Assembly: GCF_019048845.1 (NCBI RefSeq)
Contig: NZ_CP077426.1
Coordinates: forward strand, 1,039,501 to 1,103,500
DNA: 64,000 bases
DNA from: Vibrio mimicus
GTDB lineage: Bacteria > Pseudomonadota > Gammaproteobacteria > Enterobacterales > Vibrionaceae
Direction of reading: 5' to 3'
In this document: piece after piece, positions 55,283 to 63,826 of the stretch
How the letters are laid out: each line of letters starts with the position of its first letter
How positions within the stretch are numbered: the stretch's first letter is position 1
Notes under the pieces: generated by a model
The model's database searches: none
What the model was told of the DNA's origin: nothing
The model's input: only the letters and a program-made list of their open reading frames with translations
Made by a program: the position numbers and the translations under genes

Positions 55283-55301
55283 GCTAATTATTATCATTTG
55301 C
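55283..55301 (-). promoter_or_regulatory. Fur-box-like operator in front of iucA
   Basis: Minus-strand GCAAATGATAATAATTAGC matches the 19-base Fur consensus at 15 positions. It lies 40-58 bases upstream of the iucA start, overlapping the expected promoter, so the operon should be iron-repressed. Confidence 0.85.
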
Positions 55302-55414
55302 ATGATCAATATGTTTTTGCAAATTTGTGCAAAAAATTTGATAAAAAAGTAATTGAACAATGAAATCAGTTCGTTAGAAGTGTATTGAGGAGGCGGGCGA
55401 TGAGGAAATAGCAG

Positions 55415-55438
55415 AGAAGGCTAACAGCGTAGCCTTCT
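55415..55438 (-). terminator. Hairpin after the FhuB-type permease gene
   Basis: AGAAGGCTA / TAGCCTTCT, 6-base loop, just downstream of the permease stop on the minus strand. The following T-tract is weak, so partial readthrough into iucA is possible. Confidence 0.6.
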
Positions 55439-55454
55439 AGAAGATTGCATACGG

Positions 55455-57449
55455 TTAACGCCTCATCAGATACAGGAAGTAACCACCACCGATGAGTGAA
55501 GCGAGCAGGCCCGCCGGGAATTGCCAAGGGAACCAGAGATTACGTCCAATCCAATCCGCCAGCACCATGACAATTGCGCCGAGCAAAGCGGCGGTAAGCA
55601 TTTGTGCACGCGGTTGGTATTGGTGTAGCGAACGTGCCATATGGGGTGCCAGTAAGCCGATAAAACTTAAAGGGCCAATCACTATGGTGCAGAGTGTGGT
55701 GAGGGAAGCAACAAGTAACAGCAAGACTAAGCGAACTCGAGTGGCGTTCATGCCTAGGCTTTGGGCGGTCACTTCGCCCAACTCGATAATTGCAACCCAT
55801 CGTTCGAGCAATAGTGCCACGCTAGCAACGAGCCCAACGCCTATCGCCAGTAAATAGATATCGGTGGTGGCAACCAGATAGGTGGAACCCGAAAGCCAAG
55901 TGAGCAGCGCCGTGGCGTTGTCATGTCCTGAGCTCATCACAACACGCAGCAGAGCATCCAGCCCCGCGCTCAAGGCTATCCCCGTCAATAAGGTTTGGCT
56001 TGGTGCAAAATTGTGTTTGCGCCCGATAAGCCAAATCAAAGAAGTGACGGTTAGCGCGCCTAATGTCCCTAACAGCATCTGTTCATCACGTTCAATCGCG
56101 ATACCGAAAGTGCTGCCGAGCACAATCGCCAGTGCGGCTCCGGAGCTCAGCCCAAGCACTTCTGGGCTTGCCATAGGATTATTGGATAGGCGTTGAATGA
56201 GGGTTCCCGCTAAGGCCAGTCCAACTCCCGCAAGGAGTGCGGTGAGCACACGAGGAGCGCGAAGCTCCAACAGCGTTGGATTAAGAGCTAGGCTCCAGCC
56301 CGCTTGCCCTTGCCCGAACACTAACGCGCATAGGGTTACTATGCTAAGTAGGCCAAGCATAATGAAGAAAACTCGCGTGGCACTGACTTTTCGATAATGC
56401 TCAATTGGCTCTTCGCGAGCGCGAAGCTCGGAAAGAAGTTTAGTGCGTTGTAGTAGCCACAACAGGAAAGGTGCACCGAGTAAGGCCGTCATCGCGCCAG
56501 TGGGCAGCAGTTCTCCCCCCACACCAGAGAAGGGTTGAATGGCTAAATCGACAACCAACAGCATCAGTGCGCCAATCACGCCACTACTCAGCAATTGGGC
56601 GGTGAGTTGTCGGATGCCGAGCAATCGTGCGATGGCTGGAGCAACGATGCCAATAAAACCGATCAAGCCCACTTCACTGACCACGGCCGCAGTAATGAAT
56701 ATTGCCAACCCAAGACAGAGTAGTTTGGTCTGCTTGATGTTGACTCCCAAAGACGAAGCCACTCCATCCCCAAATTGCAACGCGGACAGTGGGCGTTGCA
56801 GCATCAGTAATAGCAAGGTCGGGAGAGCGATTAAAGGCAGCAGGACATAGGTACTATTCCAACCATTTTGGTTTAACGCGCCCGCTCCCCAAACAAAAAT
56901 ACTGGTGAGCTTTTGCTCGTGCAGCATCAGCAGCATGGTATTGAGTGAGCCAAAGAAGAGGCTAACTACCATGCCCGCTAAGATCATGTGCAGTGGAGCA
57001 AAACCACGGCTGGCACTGAGCAAAAACACCAGCCCAGTGGCGAAGCAGCCACCTAAAAAGGCAGGGATAAAGTTAGGTATCGCCAACCCCGTTGGAAGCA
57101 GCAAACTCAACACCATGCCGAGTTCTGCCCCCGTGGCCACACCCAGCGTGGTTGGTGATGCTATCGGGTTACGCAGTACAAACTGCATGACACAACCTGC
57201 TACTGCGAGGGCAAAGCCACACAGCAGCGCAACACAAAGCCGCGGCAGATAAGTCAGGTAGGTGATCACATGCTGATAATTGCTCTGGTCAAAGTGCCAC
57301 ACGGTATCCCAAATGAGACTAATACCTTGCGAATAAGGTGCTGTCGTCTGCAGCAAAACGGCAATCAGACAGAAAACCCCAACTAAGAGCAGAGTGTTTG
57401 TTGAGAGTTTCATTTTGTTGGGGTGGGGAAGGCTCACAGTATTGATCAT
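55455..57449 (-). CDS. FhuB-type double permease for ferric hydroxamate/aerobactin
   Basis: Inner-membrane ABC permease of 664 residues in which two FecCD-type units are fused, as in E. coli FhuB (about 660). First unit has FVLRNPIASPTTLGVATGAELGMV near 90 and the second has LSNNPMASPEVLGLSSGAALAIV near 420; each has GxLSFIGLLAPH- or GLIGFIGIVAPA-type coupling loops. Its start overlaps the binding-protein stop (ATGA). Matches the ferric-aerobactin transport genes reported from V. mimicus (mat genes). Confidence 0.91.
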   Translation of the reverse strand: MINTVSLPHPNKMKLSTNTLLLVGVFCLIAVLLQTTAPYSQGISLIWDTVWHFDQSNYQHVITYLTYLPRLCVALLCGFALAVAGCVMQFVLRNPIASPTTLGVATGAELGMVLSLLLPTGLAIPNFIPAFLGGCFATGLVFLLSASRGFAPLHMILAGMVVSLFFGSLNTMLLMLHEQKLTSIFVWGAGALNQNGWNSTYVLLPLIALPTLLLLMLQRPLSALQFGDGVASSLGVNIKQTKLLCLGLAIFITAAVVSEVGLIGFIGIVAPAIARLLGIRQLTAQLLSSGVIGALMLLVVDLAIQPFSGVGGELLPTGAMTALLGAPFLLWLLQRTKLLSELRAREEPIEHYRKVSATRVFFIMLGLLSIVTLCALVFGQGQAGWSLALNPTLLELRAPRVLTALLAGVGLALAGTLIQRLSNNPMASPEVLGLSSGAALAIVLGSTFGIAIERDEQMLLGTLGALTVTSLIWLIGRKHNFAPSQTLLTGIALSAGLDALLRVVMSSGHDNATALLTWLSGSTYLVATTDIYLLAIGVGLVASVALLLERWVAIIELGEVTAQSLGMNATRVRLVLLLLVASLTTLCTIVIGPLSFIGLLAPHMARSLHQYQPRAQMLTAALLGAIVMVLADWIGRNLWFPWQFPAGLLASLIGGGYFLYLMRR

Positions 57450-58339
57450 TGTGTGGCTAACAGCTCTGTGATGTGGTCACTAAAACGCTGCGCGGCAATA
57501 AGGCCACCAAAGGTCCAGATAGGAGGAAGCTCATAGACAGCATTTTCGCGCGTAAACGCCATGACCTGCCATAGCGGAGACGTTTGTAGCACTTGGCGAT
57601 CTTGTGGTTTGAGTGGGCCAAACAGCATCACATTACTTTGTTGATGCTCGGCGAGTTTTTCTAAGCCCGTGGTGGTAAAGCCCCATATATTGGTCTGATC
57701 TTGCCAGCTATTTTTGAGTCCCATGGCAGAGATAGTGGCACTAGCAAGTGAGCCTTGACCATGTATGCGCAAGGTTTTGTCGTTAATAAAACGCACAAAG
57801 AGTAGATTTTTGTGAACTGAGGATTGTGCACGAATTTTCTCGCCATTAGCAGTCAGCTTGGCTTGAGTTTGCGCAATCACTTGCTCTGCTTGCTGCTCTT
57901 TACCAAACAATTGGCCTAAAGAACGAGTGATGGACTCGGCTGCCTTAAGCGGCTGTTTTTGTTCATTGTAGAGAGTTAGAACCACCACAGGCGCGATTTT
58001 ATTGAGGGACTCATAAGCGGCAGCCATCTGCTGACTCATCAAAATGACATCGGGTTTGAGTTCACTCAGTAGTTCGATATTGGGTTCACGTCTTGAACCG
58101 ACATCAGTTACGGTGGGATTCAGTGCAGGCTCAACCACCCATTCTTGATAGCCTTTGGCATCCGCTACACCTTGTAGCGCCACACCTAAACTGAGCACGG
58201 TTTCGGCTAACGTCCAATCAAGCGCGACCACTTTCTTTGGTGGCGCTGAGAAAGATGCGCTGCCCATCTCATGTTGAATATCTAAGGCGTATGCATGAAC
58301 TGCCAACATGGAAACCAGCAGGGTGATAAACGTCTTCAC
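57446..58339 (-). CDS. FhuD-type siderophore-binding protein
   Basis: Periplasmic binding protein of 297 residues with signal peptide MKTFITLLVSMLAVHAYALD. The substrate domain of FhuD type is shown by VVALDWTLAETVLSLGVALQGVAD near 35-60, GSRREPNIELLSELKPDVILMSQ near 85 and GFTTTGLEKLAEHQQSNVMLF near 220. It feeds the FhuB-type permease. Overlaps it by four bases. Confidence 0.9.
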   Translation of the reverse strand: MKTFITLLVSMLAVHAYALDIQHEMGSASFSAPPKKVVALDWTLAETVLSLGVALQGVADAKGYQEWVVEPALNPTVTDVGSRREPNIELLSELKPDVILMSQQMAAAYESLNKIAPVVVLTLYNEQKQPLKAAESITRSLGQLFGKEQQAEQVIAQTQAKLTANGEKIRAQSSVHKNLLFVRFINDKTLRIHGQGSLASATISAMGLKNSWQDQTNIWGFTTTGLEKLAEHQQSNVMLFGPLKPQDRQVLQTSPLWQVMAFTRENAVYELPPIWTFGGLIAAQRFSDHITELLATQ

Positions 58340-58362
58340 AACAGGATCCTTTTGTCTGTGAT

Positions 58363-59130
58363 TTAAGGGATATAGCTAATGGCTTGCCCTGTGCGTGGGT
58401 GAGGAAAGAGCGCCAGTTCCATGCCATAGATTTGCATCAAAGTATCGTGATTCATTAACTGTTCTGGTGTGCCTTGTGCGATGACTCGGCCGGAATGAAG
58501 AGCGATAAGATGATCACTGAACTTGGTGGCCATATTCACATCGTGGAGCACCATGATCACCGTGAGCGCTAAGCTTTGGTTCAGTTCGCGGATCAGGGCT
58601 AATAACTCATGTTGATGCGCTACATCAAGGGCTGAGGTAGGCTCATCAAGCAAGAGGGTTTTACTTTGCTGGGCGAGTAACATGGCAACCCAAGCTCGCT
58701 GCCTTTCTCCGCCTGAGAGGGTGGCCACAAAACGATCGGAAAATTCACTCAAACCCACTTTGGTAATCGCTTCATCCACAATGGCGTAATCTCGCGCATC
58801 GTAACGACCCAAAGCCCCTTTCCACGGGTAGCGGCCAAAACAAACTAACTCGCGCACCGTAACCCCAGCAGTCAGTGGTGGGTGTTGGGGCAAATAAGCC
58901 ACTTGGTGAGCAAACTCGATATTATTCAGGTCATGGACAGGCTGGTTACCATAGAAAACATGACCTGAAGTGGGCTTGTTTTGTCTGCTGAGCAGTTTTA
59001 TGAGGGTAGATTTACCACAGCCGTTATGACCGAGTAGAGTCGTGACCTTGCCAGGCTCGAAAGTCAGATTAGTGGTTGAGAGAATAGGCTTCTCATCAAT
59101 GCTAAATGAGGCGTCGACAAGTCGAAACAT
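58363..59130 (-). CDS. FhuC-type siderophore ABC ATPase
   Basis: 255 residues from ATG 59130 (MFRLVDASFS); the upstream in-frame extension to 59253 has no family similarity and runs over the Fur-box-like site. Walker A GHNGCGKST (34-42), signature LSGGERQRAWVAMLL and Walker B TLLLDEPTSALD. No clear Shine-Dalgarno is visible before 59130. Followed by the FhuD- and FhuB-type genes. Confidence 0.9.
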   Translation of the reverse strand: MFRLVDASFSIDEKPILSTTNLTFEPGKVTTLLGHNGCGKSTLIKLLSRQNKPTSGHVFYGNQPVHDLNNIEFAHQVAYLPQHPPLTAGVTVRELVCFGRYPWKGALGRYDARDYAIVDEAITKVGLSEFSDRFVATLSGGERQRAWVAMLLAQQSKTLLLDEPTSALDVAHQHELLALIRELNQSLALTVIMVLHDVNMATKFSDHLIALHSGRVIAQGTPEQLMNHDTLMQIYGMELALFPHPRTGQAISYIP

Positions 59131-59187
59131 AATGTAATAGAAAGTTGATTTATTGGTTATGGACAAGTTATGGTAACACATCAAATT

Positions 59188-59206
59188 ACAAATGATAATT
59201 GTTTTT
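59188..59206 (+). promoter_or_regulatory. Fur-box-like site between the ABC ATPase and MFS genes
   Basis: Plus-strand ACAAATGATAATTGTTTTT matches the Fur consensus at 12 of 19 positions, with the core AATGATAAT intact. It lies in the 147-base divergent region between the importer operon and the MFS gene and could control both. Confidence 0.65.
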
Positions 59207-59277
59207 ATTGTCATCATTCTTGTTGTTAGACCGTAACCTTGATGGTCTAACACGGCTCAACAACAGCGGCTATCACT

Positions 59278-60486
59278 ATGTTTATTTTGAAAAAACAGTC
59301 TTACCATTTGGGTGTGATTGGTTTGGCAGCAGCGTTAATGGGGATTGGTCAAAACGGACTTTTGGTTTCACTGCCCTTTTTGGTCGAACAATCGGCGTTT
59401 GACCTTCCCACTTGGTCTATTTTGATCGCACTCGGTAGCTTTTTATTTCTGCCATCTGCACCATTTTGGGGGCGGATTAGCGACAAACATGGCCCTAAAC
59501 ATGTGGTGATCCAGGCTCTTGCTGGAATGGCGGTGAGCTTCTCTTTACTCGCTCTATTTGCTATGGCCAGTCGAGATTACGCTTCAATCTCAACGCTGTG
59601 CTTGATAGGGCTAGCAGTGGCACGCGTGATTTACGGTTGTACTGTCTCGGGGATGGTACCCGCTAGCCAGCACTGGGCGATAGTGTTGTGTGGTGAGCAA
59701 CATCGGTTGCAAGCCATCACTTCCGTCAGCATCGGGTTGAGTGTGGGGCGTTTGATTGGCCCCGTTATTTCGTTGTTAGCGCTGAAAGTCTCACCATTCG
59801 CGCCCTTATTCATGATGGTGCTGCTACCTATGGTCGCTCTGATCGGTACCTGCTTCCTGCCCACACCACAGCTTTCCTCTCCAGAGAATCGTTCTCGCTC
59901 CTCATTGCCTTGGTTGCCAAGTCGCCGTTTGTGGCGTTTTCTCGCCAGTGGATTACTGTTGTGTACGGCCATTTCATTACTGCAATACAGTTTTTCACCG
60001 CTGCTCAGCGCACTGACCGATTGGCCGACGAGCCGCATTAGTGATGCGATTGGGTTGCTTCTCACCATCAGCGCAGCTTGTACTTTTGTGACTCAAGTGA
60101 TGGTGATTAAGAAAAAGAAATTGTCACCAGAGCAGATGTACCGCTTTGGAGCAGGGCTGTTGGTGGTGGGCTTGGCTTTATTTTTAGTCGCCCATGTCTG
60201 GGTGTTGGCCTTGGCGATGGTATTAACGGCGTGTGGTGCGGCGTTGCTTGTTCCTGCTTATACCACTGCGGCAACGGGCCAATATTCGGATGCGCCAGGA
60301 GCGGTTGCTGGTTACATTTCCATGTCACACACTCTCGGTTATGGTTTAGCGTCTTTGTTGGCCTTTAGTGCAACGCTTTCGCCGCATTATCCGATTTATA
60401 TGTGTGTATTCTTTGCCTTGATCATTATATGGACAGCCTTTGCGCCTGCACCATCCAAGCCAGTCCACGCTGAAAGTAGCTCTTAA
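59278..60486 (+). CDS. MFS transporter, candidate aerobactin exporter
   Basis: 402 residues with about 12 hydrophobic helices. MFS signature-like segment LPSAPFWGRISDKHGPKHVVIQ near 60-82, and a second-half GQYSDAPGAVAGYISMSH near 340. It is divergent from the importer operon and shares its control region with it. Comparable MFS proteins (ShiF-type) accompany aerobactin genes in other bacteria and are thought to export the siderophore. That function is inference here. Confidence 0.82.
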   Translation: MFILKKQSYHLGVIGLAAALMGIGQNGLLVSLPFLVEQSAFDLPTWSILIALGSFLFLPSAPFWGRISDKHGPKHVVIQALAGMAVSFSLLALFAMASRDYASISTLCLIGLAVARVIYGCTVSGMVPASQHWAIVLCGEQHRLQAITSVSIGLSVGRLIGPVISLLALKVSPFAPLFMMVLLPMVALIGTCFLPTPQLSSPENRSRSSLPWLPSRRLWRFLASGLLLCTAISLLQYSFSPLLSALTDWPTSRISDAIGLLLTISAACTFVTQVMVIKKKKLSPEQMYRFGAGLLVVGLALFLVAHVWVLALAMVLTACGAALLVPAYTTAATGQYSDAPGAVAGYISMSHTLGYGLASLLAFSATLSPHYPIYMCVFFALIIIWTAFAPAPSKPVHAESSS

Positions 60487-60495
60487 CTCTTTCGC

Positions 60496-61221
60496 TTAAT
60501 TTTTATTGTCGGGATGTCTTGGGCAGTCCCGACAGAGTTTGCGACCTTGGCACTTATACACCAAGCAACAGCTGGTTCGAACGTGAGAGAGAGTCTGAGT
60601 CTCAGGGCTGTAACTCAAGGATTGCGCTAGCTTGGTGGGTAAACCACAGGCGTCTAACCATAGATGAGCTTGTGCCAATAACTCCTGCTCAGAAAGATGA
60701 GGGTAAAACGCCTGAAATCGGGTTACACAACCCAACACACTGTCTGCAAAAAGATGATGGGTGAACCCCGGCCGGATGCGTGTCCAATCTTCCATCTCGA
60801 GACGAAAATACTCGAACAGCTCGACCAACTCTTTGCCCGCCTGAACAATTAACTCGCGTTGTTCACCTTCGAAATATTTGCATGAGTTGAAGTGAAAGCC
60901 GCTCACAAAGTCTTTTTGAACATTTTGCGCGATGGAAGATAACTGCGGTAAGCCACGGCAAGCATAAATTGCTACAAAAGCCACATAGATGGGCTGCCAG
61001 CACAAAAGTGTCCAAGTACGCGTTAACCAGTAGGCAGCTCCCGCTTCTGGATGAGCTTCTTGCAGATTTCGATAGAGAGTTTGAATGCGCTCCGAGCTGA
61101 AATGATCCCGCTGAATAATCGGCTCTTGTTGAGCCGAGAGTGATGAAAATTGACCATTGAGATAAGGTGTCACTTTGCGTGATTTTTCAAAGAGTTCTTC
61201 AAAGAAAATGAGCTCGTTCAT
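60496..61221 (-). CDS. fhuF: FhuF-type ferric-siderophore reductase
   Basis: 241-residue cytoplasmic iron-sulfur protein. The C-terminal cysteines follow the FhuF pattern CC-x10-C-x2-C (Cys218, 219, 230, 233 in TSCCLVYKCQGRKLCRDC), a [2Fe-2S] site. It reduces Fe(III) in imported hydroxamate siderophore. Convergent with the MFS gene, only nine bases apart. Two Fur-box-like sites lie just upstream. Confidence 0.9.
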   Translation of the reverse strand: MNELIFFEELFEKSRKVTPYLNGQFSSLSAQQEPIIQRDHFSSERIQTLYRNLQEAHPEAGAAYWLTRTWTLLCWQPIYVAFVAIYACRGLPQLSSIAQNVQKDFVSGFHFNSCKYFEGEQRELIVQAGKELVELFEYFRLEMEDWTRIRPGFTHHLFADSVLGCVTRFQAFYPHLSEQELLAQAHLWLDACGLPTKLAQSLSYSPETQTLSHVRTSCCLVYKCQGRKLCRDCPRHPDNKN

Positions 61222-61236
61222 GGTTCTGGAGTCTGA

Positions 61237-61255
61237 GGTAATGATAATAGCGACA
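61237..61255 (+). promoter_or_regulatory. Fur-box-like site next to fhuF
   Basis: GGTAATGATAATAGCGACA on the plus strand, 12 of 19 matches to the Fur consensus with AATGATAAT intact, 16-34 bases upstream of the fhuF start. Confidence 0.6.
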
Positions 61256-61279
61256 GCTTAAAGAAAGATGAATTTTGTT

Positions 61280-61298
61280 GCAATTAATTCTCATTTAC
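61280..61298 (-). promoter_or_regulatory. Second Fur-box-like site upstream of fhuF
   Basis: Minus-strand GTAAATGAGAATTAATTGC, about 12 of 19 matches. It lies 59-77 bases upstream of fhuF, so the two sites may act together. Confidence 0.5.
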
Positions 61299-61550
61299 TT
61301 ATTTCCTTGTGCGCAATTTTTGCAAGCAATTAAAGACATGCTGTGCGTCTTATCGGTTTTTTCTCTGCCCCCTATTTACAAAGTCAACAGGTGGTGCAAG
61401 GATCCGCGTGCTCGGGGAAAGGGAAGTCCAAGATAGATATCACCATCCTTCCGCATTACCTAATCTATTCAACCGTTTATCCGCATTTTCAGTTACTAGT
61501 GTTTACGTGTATCGTTAACGCGAACCACTGAGAAAGCAGGGAGATCATCC

Positions 61551-62846
61551 ATGAAACGCATCCCCGCATTGGACAGTATCCGAGGATTATTGTTGGTGCT
61601 GATCACCTTCAACCATCTTATCTGGTACAGCGGTGGTACTACCATACTGCAAGTGATTACCCATGAGCCTATAGGTGTGTTTGGTGCCGCTGAAGGTTTT
61701 ATTTTCATGTCTGGGCTTTTAGCTGGCATGGTCTATAGCCGGCGTGAGTACACTGACCGCCAAGCTGCCGGAAAGGTGTGGCATCGCGCTTTAACGATTT
61801 ATAAATACCATATTGCAGGGTTATTTATCGCCATGCTGTGGTTTTTATTAGGTAGTCACTATTTTGCTGAGCAAGTGACCGTATTTGGTGGCAGCTTTAG
61901 CAACTTACCCACAATGCCGTTTATGACCATGCTGATGAGCTTCTTACTGCTCAATAAGCCTGCATATCTCGAAATATTGCCACTCTACATCATGTACATG
62001 CTGCTATTTCCATTAGCACTTTCGGCGTTCCGTCGCGGGTATATGAAGTGGGTACTCACACTGAGTGTGTTGATATGGGTGGGGAGTGATTGGATTCAGG
62101 CATCTATGCTTGTTCCATTGTTTAAGTTGCTTTCGGCAGAATATATTCCGGAATTGGGGTACTTCGATCCATTTGCTTGGCAAGTGCTGTTTTTCTTTGG
62201 TGGTGCTTTAGGCTATTGCAAGCGTCAAGGTGATTTGGCGTGGTTTAGTCCTAAATTAGCATGGTTGTGTGCCGGTATCGCCTTGATCATTTTTATGGCC
62301 TATCGTGATCTTTTAACACCACTTGGTATTACCAAGAAGATGGTGTATGCGGCATCGAGTAAGCCAGAGCTTGGATGGCTGCGTGTATTGAGCTTGAGCG
62401 TATGGATTTACTTAATTTCTGTTGTGATCCGCTTTTTCCCGACCGCATTAGTGTATGAGCCGTTGAGTTATCTAGGTCGTCACTCGCTACAAGTTTTTAC
62501 TTGGCAAACCGTACTGATTTTTATCACTGCACCTTGGCTTCTGACAACTCGTGAAACTATTTGGCACACGCCGATCATTTTGCTTTTGTGTACCACTCTA
62601 TGGATTGCAGCTTGGTTACAAGAGTGGCGTAAAGATAAGGTGCTCAATCTTTCGTCTGCAGTGGTCGCAGGGCTTTCGCTGCTCTTGGTCGCAACCACTA
62701 CTTTTGCCGCTATCCCTCAGCCACCCAAAAGTGACGTGATTGCGGTGAGTGATGAGGTGGTGATGGAGACATTATCGGATAGCGATATTCCGAATAATGA
62801 AATGATTAATGAACCAAACAACGCCGAAGAAACACCCGTGAACTAG
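61551..62846 (+). CDS. OpgC-like membrane acyltransferase
   Basis: 431 residues, about ten membrane helices, resembling OpgC (glucan succinyltransferase) family proteins. N-terminal MKRIPALDSIRGLLLVLITFNHLIW and FGAAEGFIFMSGLLAGMVYSRRE (about 40-65) are typical. OpgC modifies osmoregulated periplasmic glucans, but opgG and opgH are not in this window, so the acceptor is uncertain. An acidic, low-complexity C-terminal tail (from about 390) is unusual for the family. Confidence 0.82.
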   Translation: MKRIPALDSIRGLLLVLITFNHLIWYSGGTTILQVITHEPIGVFGAAEGFIFMSGLLAGMVYSRREYTDRQAAGKVWHRALTIYKYHIAGLFIAMLWFLLGSHYFAEQVTVFGGSFSNLPTMPFMTMLMSFLLLNKPAYLEILPLYIMYMLLFPLALSAFRRGYMKWVLTLSVLIWVGSDWIQASMLVPLFKLLSAEYIPELGYFDPFAWQVLFFFGGALGYCKRQGDLAWFSPKLAWLCAGIALIIFMAYRDLLTPLGITKKMVYAASSKPELGWLRVLSLSVWIYLISVVIRFFPTALVYEPLSYLGRHSLQVFTWQTVLIFITAPWLLTTRETIWHTPIILLLCTTLWIAAWLQEWRKDKVLNLSSAVVAGLSLLLVATTTFAAIPQPPKSDVIAVSDEVVMETLSDSDIPNNEMINEPNNAEETPVN

Positions 62847-62870
62847 CGATGACGACCATGTAAACCGCCT

Positions 62871-62913
62871 TGAAAACACATCAGCCTGCATTATGCAGGC
62901 TGATGTGTTTTCA
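62871..62913. terminator. 21-bp perfect inverted repeat after opgC
   Basis: Two 21-base arms (left 62871-62891, right 62893-62913) around a single base form a 43-base palindrome, with core ATCAGCCTGCAT/ATGCAGGCTGAT. It lies between convergent opgC and LysE genes. A and T tracts at the ends make it a plausible bidirectional terminator. Confidence 0.75.
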
Positions 62914-62999
62914 ATCTTTCACCAATAGAGTATGAAGTAATCGTGCCTTCAACATCGTTATTTTAGCGTTTAACACTTTTATATCATCCCAAATTCAAG

Positions 63000-63623
63000 C
63001 TAGCTGAAGTAAAGCCAGATCCCGACTCCAGCCATGAGTGTTCCGGCAATCCGATTCAGTAATCGAACATGATGTGCGTGACCTAATAAACGTTTTAATC
63101 CTTTCCCACCCGTTGCGTACAAGCTCATGCTGATAAATTCTGAAAGTAAAATAATGGCGACCAATAAGGTCAGTTGTGGTGCTAGGCTTAAAGATTGATC
63201 GATAAAAGGCGGAAGCAGCGAAATCATAAAAGCCCAACCTTTTGGGTTAGCAATTGCAGTGACAAAGCCTTGTACTAATAGACCCCAATCACTGCCTTGA
63301 TAAGTGGTTTCCTGTTCAAGATTGATCGCTAGCTTGCCGCGTGATCGCCACATCTGAAAGCCGAGATAGATCAGATAACTAGCCCCAGCGATTTTAAAAA
63401 GAGTAAAGATATTAGGATAGCGCAGCATAACGGCTGCAATGCCTACTACCGCTGAGATGGCAACCAAAGCGACACCCAATAATTCTCCAACCATCATCCA
63501 TAAGGTTCTTCTATAGCCGACACTCATCCCAAGGGTGAGTGCTAGCGTCATATTCATGCCTGGCGTAATCGAAACAAAAAAGAAAGTAGGAATAAATAAT
63601 CCCAGTAGTGCGGTATTCATCAA
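63000..63623 (-). CDS. LysE/RhtB-family amino-acid exporter
   Basis: 207 residues with about six hydrophobic segments. Early motif SITPGMNMTLALTLGMSVGYRRTLWMMVGELLGV near 15-48, then FKIAGASYLIYLGFQMWRSRGK near 76. Family members export basic, aromatic or branched amino acids or homoserine lactone. Substrate is unknown here. Confidence 0.88.
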   Translation of the reverse strand: MMNTALLGLFIPTFFFVSITPGMNMTLALTLGMSVGYRRTLWMMVGELLGVALVAISAVVGIAAVMLRYPNIFTLFKIAGASYLIYLGFQMWRSRGKLAINLEQETTYQGSDWGLLVQGFVTAIANPKGWAFMISLLPPFIDQSLSLAPQLTLLVAIILLSEFISMSLYATGGKGLKRLLGHAHHVRLLNRIAGTLMAGVGIWLYFS

Positions 63624-63826
63624 GTTATCTCCCTGAATAAGATTGTGTTATGTCCATTAACAACATCTTCACAATATAGGTTGAAAATTAAATGCGCAAT
63701 CTTCGATTTTGTATTCAATGATGCTGCATATTTTGTGAGTAGTAAGCCGGCGCACACATTAAGGTGTTTGTCGGCAAGCAAAGGGACGATATACAATCAC
63801 GCCCCTAAGTTGGGAGGGAGAGTCTT

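Larger units (their letters stand above)
61222..61550. other. Intergenic region between fhuF and opgC
   Basis: 329 bases of non-coding sequence between the divergent genes. It holds the two Fur-box-like sites described at 61237 and 61280 and an opgC upstream region with GGGAG-type ribosome-binding site before 61551. I see no further structured element. Confidence 0.5.

Noticed and set aside
59131..59253. N-terminal extension of the ABC ATPase to 59253
   Set aside because: The extension has no family resemblance and would run through the Fur-box-like site.
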